From Monodelphis domestica (taxonomy: Eukaryota; Chordata; Mammalia; Didelphimorphia; Didelphidae), in the NCBI RefSeq assembly GCF_027887165.1, contig NC_077228.1, positions 211,829,635 through 211,893,634 on the forward strand: a DNA stretch of 64,000 nucleotides, given 5' to 3'. This document shows, piece after piece, positions 43,961 to 54,819 of this stretch. How positions within the stretch are numbered: position 1 is the first letter of the stretch; the number at the start of each line of letters is the position of its first letter. The notes below the pieces were generated by a model. The model worked only from the letters and a program-made list of their open reading frames with translations, did no database searches and was not told the origin of the DNA. Made by a program: the position numbers and the translations under genes.

Positions 43961-44239
43961 CCAGGTTGTTGTTTCTTTTGATGGTGGTGTTTTTCTGCAT
44001 CATCGTAGGTGATGTACCTGCTACAATGTTCAAGTCTAGCCATCATCTTTGAATGGGTGATGGTAGTGAAATCAAAGAGAAGAGACAAGAATTTCCGATG
44101 CTCTGAGTGTCTAAAATCTAAGAACCCTTCCACCCCCAGGAGGGAGAGAGGAGCTCCAGAGCCCCAGCTGGAAGGGACCTCACAGCCTGCTCTTCGGTGA
44201 GAACTTTCTGAATGTCGGTCCTTGCTTCTCTCTCTCTAG

Positions 44240-44365
44240 AAACAGATCTGTGAAGGGCAGTATGGCTCAGGCATGTCAGAACTGGAGCAGCAGATCGCCG
44301 AGCACAACATCTTGCAGAGGGAGATTGAAGCCTATGGACAGCAGCTTCGATGCTTCAATGGCCCG
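44240..44365 (+). CDS. EVPL: EVPL exon 5
   Basis: Phase 0 after CTCTCTCTAG. It reads KQICEGQYGSGMSELEQQIA, EHNILQREIEAYGQQLRCF, NGP, donor GTGGGT (residues 156-197). It is separated from exon 4 by an 11-kb intron. Confidence 0.97.
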
Positions 44366-44490
44366 GTGGGTGAGCCCCTCTTCCCGGAACCCTCCCTCCA
44401 ACTTTCTAGTTCAGCCCTCAGGGTCTGGCGCCATCTCTTCATGCAACCAGTTATCCATCTGACCTACCAATGATGGAAACCCTGCCTAGA

Positions 44491-44576
44491 TTGAGGAGGG
44501 GTCCAGGCTTTCATCTGTCATAGGATGTGACATGTGTCATAGGATATGACAGATGAAAGCCTGGACCCCTCCTCAA
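44491..44576. repeat. Perfect 32-bp inverted repeat (hairpin) in EVPL intron 5
   Basis: Arm 44491-44522 (starting TTGAGGAGGGGTCCAGG) is the exact reverse complement of 44545-44576, with a 22-base loop. The loop holds TGACA..TGTCA, which can extend the structure. Confidence 0.97.
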
Positions 44577-44619
44577 AGCCAATCCCTTTGTGCCTATCTC
44601 CCTTTACTCAGAGACAACC

Positions 44620-44812
44620 CAAGGCAGCTTGGTGTAGCAAATGGGGAACAAAGACCATGGGGCCACTGCCCATCTCAGACAAGGATAAGCTGTGTGACCC
44701 GGGGCAAGTCACTTAACCTCTTTGGTCTTCGTTTCCTTCATCTGTAAAATGAGGGAGCTAAATTTGACACCTTTAAAGCCCCTTTGGATTCTTACTTTAT
44801 GGTCCTATGTCC
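44620..44812 (+). mobile_element. MIR-type SINE, sense
   Basis: 'taagctgtgtgacccggggc', 'aagtcacttaacctctttgg', 'catctgtaaaatgagggagc'. Confidence 0.7.
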
Positions 44813-44877
44813 TCTGAGAATCAGGCATCTTTGAGATCTTACATGGCAAAGTTCTAGAAAAATGAGAGGGACAAAAC

Positions 44878-45095
44878 CGTTGTTCAATCATTTCAGTTGT
44901 GTCCAACAGACACTTTATGACCCCATTTGGGGTTTTCTCATCAAAGGTACCAGAGTGGTTTGCCATTTCCTTCTCCAATTCTTTTTACAGGAGAAAACTG
45001 AGGCAAACAGGGTGAAATGACTTTCCCAAGGCCACACAGCTAGTAGTGTCTGAGGCTGGATTTGAACTCTGGAACATGTCTTCTTGACATATTAC
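44878..45095 (-). mobile_element. Type B SINE, antisense
   Basis: 'tttgccatttccttctccaa', 'cacagctagtagtgtctgag', 'ctggatttgaactctgg'. Confidence 0.83.
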
Positions 45096-45262
45096 CATAT
45101 AAATAACAGGGGATCCTAGGTTGGGGAATACATACTTCTTAGACAGATCAAGTCACAGAGAATGGGGTTTCTCTGCTGGAACCTCAGCTCCCCCTCCCCA
45201 CTGCCCCAGGGCTAGCTGCTGAGTCATTTCCTTTGTCTCTTTTCTTCACTCTGCTCATTCAG

Positions 45263-45301
45263 GATGCTGCAACCATCAAGAACCAATACCGAGACCTCCT
45301 G
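45263..45301 (+). CDS. EVPL: EVPL exon 6 (micro-sized, 13 codons)
   Basis: DAATIKNQYRDLL, phase 0 on both sides, acceptor CTCATTCAG, donor GTGAGC (residues 198-210). At 39 bases it is the smallest exon in the window. The sequence and the fit to exons 5 and 7 make it secure. Confidence 0.96.
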
Positions 45302-45604
45302 GTGAGCTGGGAACACTATGGAGGGCAGAGCAAGGGCTACTGGGGAAGGAACCACTCTGTGCCTGGTGCTGAAGAGGAGGGGCTGAGCTGGATTGGACAA
45401 CAGCCAGCTGGCAGTGGGGAGGAGAGGGAAAAGGGCTACCTGGGCTCATGATGGGATTATAGATCAATGGGATAAAAGACCAATGTGGGATAATAGATCG
45501 ATGTGGGTCCCAAGGCTGATGATGTTTTAAGTGCTTCTGTTTCTCTGCATATGTGTCTTTGGATCTCTATCTTTTGTCTTCCATGGGGATTTCTCTACTC
45601 CTGA

Positions 45605-45985
<381 letters not shown>

Positions 45986-46198
45986 TTCTCCTCTTGGCAG
46001 TTTTTAGATTTTAGGGCCCCAGGAAAGAGCTTCAGTCACTCCACCCTAGTAGTGCCTATGGGTCAGGGACTCCCTTGCTTATCACTGGATCTGGGAAAGC
46101 TGGATGATGGGGAACAGAGATAGGTAGAAGAGGCAGAATTCGAGGGCAGTGTTCCAGTCTCCTATCTCAGAGGATTCAGCCCTGACCTCCATGGATGA

Positions 46199-46369
<171 letters not shown>

Positions 46370-46521
46370 TAGACCCCAAGGACAGGCTACGCACCTTCTG
46401 TCCTATCTTCATCTCCAAGTTTCAGGATTTGGGTGTAATGTAGAGGAGACTTAAGGTGGCTCCCCAAGGAGGTCTGAGGAGAGCCCCATCTTAGGAGAAG
46501 GGGGAGAGCAGCTGAGGGTGG

Positions 46522-46579
46522 GGATGGATAGATGGATGGATGGATGGATGGATGGATGGATGGATGGATGGATGGATGA
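46522..46579 (+). repeat. (GGAT)n microsatellite
   Basis: About 14 units, one interrupted (GATA). Confidence 0.95.
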
Positions 46580-46714
46580 ATGAGATACAGAAACCAACAG
46601 GGAAATCAGGAAATTTAGCAGACATTTAATTAATGCCATTTCCAAGCAAAGTGTTATGTTCAGCCATAGAGGAGACACAAAGAGAAAACTAGGACTCTGA
46701 TCTTAAGTTTAAAA

Positions 46715-46870
46715 ATCAACCAAATGGCAAACCTTTATTAAGCCCTTACTTTTGTGCATGGCACCATGCTAAGTGTTGGCATACAAAGAGAGGCAAAACA
46801 GTCCTTGCCCTCAAGGAACTTAGAGTCTAATGGGAGAAACAACAATCTAGTCTGGGAGAGAAAATGTGAA
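46715..46870 (+). mobile_element. Repeat C, sense
   Basis: 'aaacctttattaagccctta', 'gcaccatgctaagtgttggc', 'cttgccctcaaggaacttag', 'tctaatgggagaaacaac'. Confidence 0.7.
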
Positions 46871-47174
46871 CTCAAATCAGTAGAAAACAAACTGGAAAGA
46901 ACTGCATTAGTATGGGCTCTTTGCCCAGGGAGCTGGAGTAGAGATGAGAGGGTGATCATCAGGGTATTCTGAAAGGGGGGAGGAATCATAGTTTTCCAGA
47001 GCAGTCTCAATGCTCCCTAGAGGTCCTTGGATCAGAATACCTGGTGATTTCCTGAACGAAAGCTTAGGAGAAGGGAGCTACATAGGTGGAGAGTATTACG
47101 TGAGCCCCTTAGAAGGGAGAAATTCCTTCAGTTGGGATGAGCATTTGGAGAAGTCTTCATGGTGGTTTCATTTG

Positions 47175-47410
47175 ATCCCACATAGGATCACAGAATTTGA
47201 GAGGGAAGGGACCTCCATGGTCCTCTGGTCCAATCCATACTCAAAGGAATGCCAAAAGGTCATCCAACTTCTACTTAAAGGTCTCCAGAGAAGGGAAAGC
47301 CCTTGAGGCAGCCCAGCCCATTCCATTTTGGGACAGCTCTGATACTTAGGAAGTTTTTCCTGATGCCAAGCCCAAAGTCTCCCCTTTGGAACTTCTACCC
47401 ATCTGGACGT
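47175..47410 (+). mobile_element. L3/CR1-like LINE fragment, sense
   Basis: 'gaatttgagagggaaggg', 'tccaacttctacttaaaggt', 'cagcccattccattttggga' and 'aggaagtttttcctgatgcc' follow the order of the amniote L3/CR1 3' region. Confidence 0.6.
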
Positions 47411-47479
47411 TGAAAGATGGAGTAAGATAGCAACAGATGAGGTTGAAGAGCATTCTCAAAACGGGGAACGTCATGAACA

Positions 47480-47720
47480 AAAATATGTGGGAATGAAAGT
47501 GTGAGACGCATCTCAAGAAACCATGAAGAACTCTTACTCTTGGCTAAATGAAGGGGAATGTTATAATACTGGAAGGGTCGGGTTGGAGCTAGATCTTAGA
47601 GGACCTTGATGACAGCTGAAGGAATTTGAACAATATTTGCTTAAGTACGTAGAAAGGGCAGATAGTCAGACAAAGGTGGCACAGAAAAAGGGCACAATAA
47701 GATCTCAGAGGATTTGTGAA
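47480..47720 (+). mobile_element. L2-like LINE fragment, sense
   Basis: 'gggttggagctagatcttag' and 'aggaccttgatgacagctga' resemble the L2 'gaccttgaatgccaggctga' zone. Diverged. Confidence 0.4.
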
Positions 47721-47922
47721 CTGGAATGGGGAAAAAAAACTGTATCTTTATTTTCACTAATCTCTAACTAAAATGTGGCATTATTTGGCATCAATTATCT
47801 AGACTCACAAGTTTGGTGCTAGCCTGCCAAAGGGGTCCATGGTATCAAAACAAGAAACGGTTAAGAACTTCTACTCTAGAGGGTGGCAGAGGCAGAGAGG
47901 GGGTGCAGCCACGGGGATCTGA

Positions 47923-48060
<138 letters not shown>

Positions 48061-48440
48061 TAGGATGGTATTGTTGATAGAACTGGGGGGGCAGATTTAA
48101 TCATTGGAAAAAAATTAGGAATTTAAAAAAATATCCCACTTTAAATTTAAATTTTATCATTTTTAATAATAAATGTAATTTTATATTTTAAATAAGAATT
48201 TATTTAATATATTATATCAGCTATAATATATAAAATAATAAATTATGCATACTATATTTATCTATTGTATAAATGATATATTTATATTTTATAATAAATT
48301 TAATTTAACAAAAATAAATTTAAATTTAAATTAAAAAACATTTTAAGAATATTCCATTTTGGAAACAAAATGGAATTATTTAATGTGAACACAAGGACTG
48401 TGGAATTTTAAATCATTTGGGTTGTAACTTTTAGAATTTA

Positions 48441-48538
48441 CAAAATTTGCTTTGCGTTTCAGCCCTATTAAGGACCTTTATAAAGTACACGAGGAATAAA
48501 GACAAAAATGGAAATTCTCCAAAAAAATAATAATTTTG
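48441..48538 (+). repeat. Left arm of a 98-bp inverted repeat, EVPL intron 9
   Basis: Begins CAAAATTTGCTTTGCGTTTC. It pairs with 49666-49763, differing at two positions (a G/A and an A/G). It is bordered by two similar AT-rich phrases, 'tgtaacttttagaatttaca' before and 'tgtaacttttagatttacaa' after (48584). Confidence 0.95.
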
Positions 48539-48737
48539 TAACTTGTAAATTTTATAAATTGTAAAATAATAAAATTGTAACTTTTAGATTTACAAATCAA
48601 AAATTAGATCATATGAAGTAAAAATAAAATCACAGTTAAGGAGACATCATCTGACTAGGGCCTCAGTTACTTCAGTTTTGTTTGCTACTCTCTTGTTTGA
48701 AAGTGGCAGAAATCACAAGAAAACAAGATGGGAGTCA

Positions 48738-48922
48738 TTAATTTTTTTTAACACCCTAACCTTCCATCTTAGAATCAATTCTATGTATTAGTAAGGTCCT
48801 GGCAATGAGAGTTAAGTGACTTGCCCAGGGTGACCCAGTTAGAAAGGGTTCAAGACCAGATTGGAACCCAGGACCTCCCGCCTCCAGGTCTAACTCTATC
48901 TACTGAGCCACCTAGCTGCCCC
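48738..48922 (-). mobile_element. Type A SINE, antisense, with TCATTAATTTTTT flanks
   Basis: TCATTAATTTTTT recurs at 48737 and 48925, on either side of this copy, and looks like its target duplication. Middle: 'gacttgcccagggtgaccca', head 'gccacctagctgcccc'. Confidence 0.82.
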
Positions 48923-48929
48923 CTTCATT

Positions 48930-49083
48930 AATTTTTTTTTTAAACCCTTACCTTCTGTCTTGTGAATCAAAACTATGTTTTGGATCCAAGGCAGAAGAGC
49001 AGTAAGAGCTAGGCAACAGGGGTTAAGTGACTTGCCCAGGATCACACAGCTAGGAAGTGCCTGAGGTCATATTTGAACTCATC
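48930..49083 (-). mobile_element. Type A SINE, antisense, head missing
   Basis: Poly-T, 'aaacccttaccttctgtctt', 'ttgcccaggatcacacagct', ends abruptly at 'tttgaactcatcc'. It abuts the previous SINE in the same orientation. Confidence 0.82.
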
Positions 49084-49249
49084 CCCAGAGGAATAACCCT
49101 GGGAGAAGGCCACAAGATCCTCAGTCATTGGGCAGAGTCAGCAGATTTCATTCATTAACTGGAATCATAGAAAGTTGCATCTGTGATCTTAGAGGTCATA
49201 AAGATGGGAGGAGAATTTAAAATTTTTTAACTATTAAAAGCCTACTTTG

Positions 49250-49410
49250 TGGGGGCATTTGGTGGCAGAGTCAGGAGATCCTGGGTTCAAAACTGCCCTC
49301 ATACACTTCCTAGCTGTGTGACCCTGGACAAATCATTTAACCCCCATTTCCTAGACCTTACCACTCCTCTGCCTTAGAATCTTTACCCAATATTGATTCT
49401 AAGATGGAAG
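49250..49410 (+). mobile_element. Type A SINE, sense, shortened head
   Basis: 'gggggcatttggtggcagag' then straight to 'gtcaggagatcctgggttca', and 'tattgattctaagatggaag'. Confidence 0.78.
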
Positions 49411-49435
49411 TTTTTGTTGTTTTTGTTTTTGTTTT

Positions 49436-49632
49436 TGTGCTAAGTGCTTGGCAAACCTTGTCACATTTGATCCTCACAACAACCATGGGATGTAGGTACT
49501 GTTAAGATCCCCATTTTACAGTTGAGGAAACTGAGGCAAACAAAAGTTAAGTGACTCAGTGTGTCTGAGGTTGTATTTGAATTCAGATCTGATACGTTGC
49601 CTGGTGCCTTATCCATCACATCATCTAGCTGC
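49436..49632 (-). mobile_element. MIR/type B-like SINE, antisense
   Basis: 'catttgatcctcacaacaac', 'cccattttacagttgaggaa', 'gtatttgaattcagatctga'. It stops about 30 bases before the right arm of the inverted repeat. Confidence 0.7.
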
Positions 49633-49665
49633 TTCTCATGGCCTGTCGCCCATCCTCTCATGGTG

Positions 49666-49763
49666 CAAAATTATTATTTTTTTGGAGAATTTCCATTTTT
49701 GTCTTTATTCCTCGTGCACTTTATAAAGGTCCTTAATAGGGCTGAAATGCAAAGCAAATTTTG
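49666..49763 (-). repeat. Right arm of the 98-bp inverted repeat, EVPL intron 9
   Basis: Reverse complement of 48441-48538 at 96 of 98 positions, including an identical run of seven T/A. Arms are 1127 bases apart. It lies 230 bases before exon 10. Confidence 0.95.
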
Positions 49764-49993
49764 GTTGACCTTCTGTTCTTCAGAAAGTTTAATTAAATGG
49801 AACATATTTTCTAAGGGTTCCTGTGAATTGAGGTTTGGGGCATATTTTTCTAGGAAATGAAGAGAAAAAACCTTCTGGGTGGGGGTACTAAATGTCCGTC
49901 GTTCCAGCTCCAGAGAGGTTAGAGTCCTTTGTGGGTGGTGTTTGGCGGGACCCGAAGACCCTGGGCGCTGACAGCGTTCTGGACACCCTTCAG

Positions 49994-50122
49994 TTTCAGG
50001 ATGACTTGGATGCTGTCAGCCAGACTCTGAAGAAACTGAGCTCCAGCTTGGACACTAAGTACCGCCACCCTGCCCAGGGAGATCCCCCTGGGGCACTGTC
50101 AGACCTGCTCCGGCAGCTGGAG
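49994..50122 (+). CDS. EVPL: EVPL exon 10
   Basis: FQDDLDAVSQTLKKLSSSLD, TKYRHPAQGDPPGALSDLLR, QLE, phase 0, acceptor CCCTTCAG, donor GTAAGC (residues 333-375). Confidence 0.96.
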
Positions 50123-50344
50123 GTAAGCTGGCTCCCGCCACACTCCCCAGGACCCCACAGACAGAAATCCTCCCCGTCCTCACCCCAGATACCGACTCCC
50201 CAGGGCTCACCCAGCCAGAGGGTGCCCGAGAGGACGGGGTCCCTGGAGAAACTCTCCAAAAGAAAGCTGACACCCAGAGAGGGGAAGGGACTCACCAAGG
50301 GCAGAACTGGCTAGCCCTCATATAGAGCAAATGAAACCACCCAT

Positions 50345-50572
50345 GTTTGTCGTTGTTCAGTCATTTCAGTTGTATCCGACTCTTTGTGTGGGATTTTCTT
50401 GGCAAAGATACCAGAGTGAAAAAAAATTAAATTAAATTCAAATGAACAAATTAAAAAAAAAGATACTAGAGTGGTTTGCCATTTCCTTCTCCAACTCATT
50501 TTACAGATGAGGAAACTGAGGTAAACAGTGAACTCCGGAGTCTAAACCCAGCACTCTATCCATTGTGCTTAC
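50345..50572 (-). mobile_element. Type B SINE, antisense, split by a 40-bp A-rich insert
   Basis: 'tgttcagtcatttcagttgt', 'gggattttcttggcaaagat', then the insert at 50419-50458 between direct repeats, then 'gtggtttgccatttccttct'. Confidence 0.83.
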
Positions 50573-50574
50573 TT

Positions 50575-51180
50575 AGGTGCCCATATATATGCAATATGAA
50601 AGAGATATTATTATATGTGTGTATACATATTTATATTTTATAGGTATATATATATTTGTTTATATGTACATTTATATATTTTATATGTGTGTATATGTAT
50701 ATATTTATGTGTGTTTATACATGCATGTATTTATGCTATACATTTATACATATACAAATATAAAATGGGTGTATTATCCAGGTACTTGTACACTATTTTT
50801 TTTGTACTGCTGGTCCTGTGCCAGAAAACATTTTCTTCTATTGTTACTTGGTTTTTAAACTTTGTTTAGCCACTTATTTTTTTTAAATCTCCTTATGGCA
50901 CAATTTTCCTCAAATCCATTCCAAGTTGTATATCTGTTTTCCAATAAAAAAATAATTACAATTAAAAAAATATATTTATATATTTATACATGTATAAATT
51001 TGTATTTTAAATATGTATATATGTTTGCATGTATATATTTATATTCATATAAGTATGTGTATAAATTTAATGTGCATGTATATATTTTCTATATTTACAT
51101 TTATGTATTTCTATTTATATGTTCATATTTATATAAGTATATATAGATATTTATATATTTAAATATATTCATATTTATGC
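50575..51180. repeat. AT-rich low-complexity region (ATGTATATATTT-type)
   Basis: Two blocks (about 50580-50765 and 50965-51180) of cryptic repeats of TATATTTATATGTAT type around a central less repetitive part. Open frames here are by-products of base composition. Confidence 0.85.
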
Positions 51181-51284
51181 ATTTCTATCTGGGTTTTTGG
51201 TCACAAAAAGATCTGAATTGAAAAGGAAAAAGTAGGGAGCTACTAAAGTTTGTTATTTATTTATTTGGGTGGAAGCTAAATATA

Positions 51285-51500
51285 ACGGTGGCTAAAGTGC
51301 TGGACTTGGAATCAGGAAGACCCAAGTTCAAATCCAGCTTCAGACACTTCCTAGCTGTGTGACCCTGGACACTGAACCTCTGTTTACCTTAGCCCCTTGG
51401 AGAAGGAAATGGCAAACCACTCCAGCATCTGTGCCAAAAAAAAAAAAATCCTGGATCTACCATGAGATAATGGAAAATAGACCCAACTGAACAACCAAGT
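51285..51500 (+). mobile_element. Type B SINE, sense
   Basis: 'ggctaaagtgctggacttgg', 'tggagaaggaaatggcaaac', an A run at 51437-51449 in the tail. Confidence 0.83.
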
Positions 51501-51938
51501 TTCTTAGGGGGAAGAAGGAGAGGGACCCAGTCACATCTGAGTTTGGGCAGGTGTCTAGAGGACGAATGAGAGCGGGAGGCTGATGCCTCTGGAGGATCCA
51601 GCCAGGAGGTAGTTTGTGATATGGGACCAGAGCTCAGCAGAGAAGCTTAGCAGTGGTACCCGAACCCCAACAGGAGCCAAGGAGGGCATTAAACGAGAGA
51701 TGGTAGAGATGTCTTGGGGAGGACCCAGGGGGATGGAGGGGATGATTCAGCAAAGAAAATGGGGAAAGAAGGCTCTGTCCTGGGAATAGCTCTTGACCTG
51801 TGGACCTTCTTGGGGGGAGTTGGGGGAGAGTTCCTAGAATTTTCAAATGGCAAGGTTTCTGCTCCAAGGCTTCCTTGGGCTGGTCCTGACAGCTTCAGCT
51901 TTCCCTTTCTTTCCTGTCTCTTCTCTCTGCTCCCACAG
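51501..51938 (+). other. EVPL: EVPL intron 10, 3' part, nothing recognised
   Basis: Unique-looking G-rich sequence up to the exon 11 acceptor. Confidence 0.4.
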
Positions 51939-52085
51939 TTGGATGAAAAGCAGCTGAATATGTCAGAAAAGACCATCCAGAACCTCAAGAAACAAGGCCA
52001 GAATATCGCCCCCCTCCCTCTCCGAAGGACCCACCCTGGGAAGCCCCTCCAGGTGGACAGCATCTGCGACTGGGACTCCGGCGAC
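51939..52085 (+). CDS. EVPL: EVPL exon 11
   Basis: LDEKQLNMSEKTIQNLKKQG, QNIAPLPLRRTHPGKPLQ and VDSICDWDSGD, phase 0, donor GTAAGG (residues 376-424). The last motif leads into the SH3 module and is close to invariant in envoplakin. Confidence 0.97.
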
Positions 52086-52134
52086 GTAAGGGCAACGCTG
52101 CTGGCATGCCCAGCTCTAGCCTCTTTCCGTAGCC

Positions 52135-52590
52135 AGTCAGTAAAATTGATTAAGCTCTTGCGTTGTGCCAGGCACTGTGGGAAATGCTAGGAAAGCAAAG
52201 GATAGTCCCTGCTCTCAAGACACTATTGGGGAGAGAGCAGGCAAAGAAATGGGCACAAATCATTTATATACAGAATAAATAGAAGAACAGAGGAAAGGTA
52301 CTAGAATTAAGAGGGATTGAGAAGGGGCATCTAGGTGGCCAGAGAGCCAGCCAGGCCTGGAGTTTGGAGGTCCTGGGTTCTGGAGGTTCTGGGTCTGGAC
52401 TGAGATATTTCCTAGCTGTGGGACTCTGGGTAAGTCACTTAACCCCAATGGCCTAGCCCTTACTTACTTCTACCTTGGAATAGATACTCAGTATCTATTT
52501 TAAGACAGAAAATAAGTTTTTTTGTTTTGGTTTTTAAGAGGAATTGAGACAGGCTTCCTATATATGGCCCAAGAGTGCTTGGGACCCTGA
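52135..52590 (+). mobile_element. Repeat C, sense, interrupted by a type A SINE
   Basis: Left part 52135-52323 ('gttgtgccaggcactgtggg', 'tagtccctgctctcaagaca') and right part from about 52538 ('gaggaattgagacaggcttc') join into one element. Confidence 0.7.
52324..52537 (+). mobile_element. Type A SINE inserted in repeat C, with target duplication
   Basis: Flanks AAGAGGGATTGAGA (52309-52322) and AAGAGGAATTGAGA (52537-52550) differ at one base. The SINE carries a short internal duplication of 'aggt-ctgggttctgg'. Confidence 0.83.
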
Positions 52591-52847
52591 TCACCTCCAG
52601 AGAGCAGGGTCCCCAGGAGCCCTGTGCCCCCACGAGGAGCTGGCCCCATGCCAAGCCCCTTGGGCCCTTCTCATCTTGTGGCTTAGCCCCCCAGCACAGA
52701 TGCTCTCGAAGCCCTGGGGGTTTTGGGGGGGCCTTAGCCTAGTACATGAATGCTTGTCAGAACAGATCCATGGCAGCCTCTGTCGGGGATGGCTTCACTC
52801 CTCCCAGGAAATCTCTGGGTCCCTTAGCATGGTACAACACACAGCCT

Positions 52848-53085
52848 CAGGCAGTCAGTCAAAAATATTTATTAAACCCTCACTCTGTGCTAAGTGCTGA
52901 TAATACAAAGACAGGCAAAAACACGGTCCCAGCATTCAAGCTTCTCACAGCCTAATGGGAGAGACAACACACGAATGGCAAGGTATATACAAATTATACT
53001 CAAAGGGGAGGAAAAATGATTGCAGGGATAGCGTTATGATTCCTGCAGAAAGTCGATTGGAGCCGAGACTCAAAGGGAGCCAGTT
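52848..53085 (+). mobile_element. Repeat C, sense
   Basis: 'aaatatttattaaaccctca', 'ctctgtgctaagtgctgata', 'gcctaatgggagagacaaca', 'gattcctgcagaaagtcg'. Confidence 0.7.
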
Positions 53086-53234
53086 GTGAGAATTTATTTT
53101 TTTATATACTATTTTAATTCCTATATATTAGGGAGAATTTGCTGTGTATTCCAGTGTCTGGGATCTGGGCCAGAGATATCATCCAGTCTGATGCTTTTTT
53201 CATTTTCTTTGTCCTTGGGAGTCCCAAAGAATTC

Positions 53235-53400
53235 TTCCTTTCAAATTGAATTTTTAAACTTAATTAATTTTTAAAAACCAATTACATATAATAACAAATT
53301 TCTACGTAAGTGTTCCTATTATATGATCAAACATCTCCCTCTCTCCATTCCTTCCCCCTCCCCGTGTTGGCAGGTGATTTGATCTGGGTTGAACTGAATT
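53235..53400 (-). mobile_element. LINE-1 3' end, antisense
   Basis: 'aaaccaattacatataataa', 'tatgatcaaacatctccctc', 'tgttggcaggtgatttgatc'. Interrupted on its right by the next L1. Confidence 0.6.
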
Positions 53401-53680
53401 TTTTATTTCTTTTTATTTGAAAATTTTTATTTAATTAATTTAGAATATTTTTCCATGGTTACATGATTCATGTTCTTTCCTTCCCCTCCTCCCAACCCCC
53501 TCCTGTAGCCAATGAGCAATTCCACTGGGTTTTACATGTGTCATTGTTCAAGACCTATTTCCATATCATTGATATTTGCACCAGGGTGATCGTTTAGAGT
53601 CTACATCCCCAATCATATCCCCATCTGCCCTTGTGATTAGGCAGTTGTTTTTCTTCTGTGTTTCTACTCCCACAAACTGA
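53401..53680 (-). mobile_element. Second LINE-1 3' end, antisense, nested with target duplication
   Basis: AACTGAATTTTTTA is found just before (53391-53404) and after (53677-53690). Inside: 'tttttccatggttacatgat', 'ccaatgagcaattccactgg', 'ctacatccccaatcatatcc'. Confidence 0.7.
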
Positions 53681-53690
53681 ATTTTTTAAC

Positions 53691-53994
53691 AGAATGATTG
53701 AAGGGGAACAAGGGTTCTTTTCCTGTGTATATGTTCCCAAAGCTATAGGCATGGGGAGGGAGGGATAGGTTGATGGACCAATGCTTAATGAGTCATCACC
53801 AGTTAAAGATGTCTTGGGATGGTCAAGAGAAAGGCTGAATAAGGAGCTCTTAAAAATCTATTTATTAAGTGGCCTGACTCAGCTTGGGTTGTCCCCAATC
53901 CTAAGAGAGCCATGGAGACCTTTATCACTTTATTGGGTATGAGGGTGGCCTAACCAATAAAATTGATATAATCAATAAACATATTCTTACCCCA
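53691..53994 (+). other. EVPL: EVPL intron 11, nothing recognised
   Basis: About 300 bases without a defined repeat. Confidence 0.35.
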
Positions 53995-54154
53995 AAATCA
54001 GTCTTCCAAGATAATTTTTTAAATTTTATTTTTATCATCATGCAAAATGGATTTCCATACTGGTCACTGTCTTGAGGTCATTTTAATCATAGCCTAGGCG
54101 AACTAAGAGGAAGAAGGGCACTCCAGCTGTGGGGCATAGCCAGTTCAAAGGCAT

Positions 54155-54680
54155 GGAGAATGATGGCGATGGAATACTATTGTGCTATAAGGAATGATGA
54201 ACAGGATGATTTCAGAAAGAGCTGGAAAGACCTTCATGGACGGATGCAGAGTGAAATAAGCAGAACCAGAACACTGTACACAGTAACAGCAATACTGTGG
54301 AATGATCCACTGTGATAGACTTGGCTATTATTGGCAATACAATGATCCAAGACAATTCTGAGGGACTTAGGACAAAAAATGCTATCCACCTCCAGAGAAA
54401 GAACTGTGGGAGTTGGATGCAGATGGAAGCACATGATTTTTCAGCTGTTGATTTGGGTTTATATTTTGAAGTTTGGGTTTTATAAGATTATTCACTTACA
54501 AAAAATGAACAATATGAAAATATATTTTGCATGGTAATACATGTATAGCCCAGATCGAAGACCTACCAGCACTGGGATGGGTAAGGGAAGAGAGGAAGGG
54601 AAATAACTTTGATCATATAACTTGGGAAAATTTGTGTGGAAATTTATTACATGTAATTGGTTAAAATACATATTATATAT
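54155..54680 (+). mobile_element. LINE-1 3' end, sense
   Basis: 'gatggaatactattgtgcta', 'gagtgaaataagcagaacca', 'atgctatccacctccagaga', 'tttgtgtggaaatttattac', 'atgtaattggttaaaatac'. A different subfamily from 41092, sharing its ATGGAATACTATTGTGCTA. Confidence 0.8.
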
Positions 54681-54819
54681 ATATATATGATATAGGAGTT
54701 TCAATTTTCATCTTGGAAGAATGAGCTACTGGAATATCTTGAGCTGTTGTGTATAAAGTACTTAGAAAACCTTAAAATTTTTTAAATTAATAAACAAAAC
54801 CTCTCCCCACCCCATTTAG

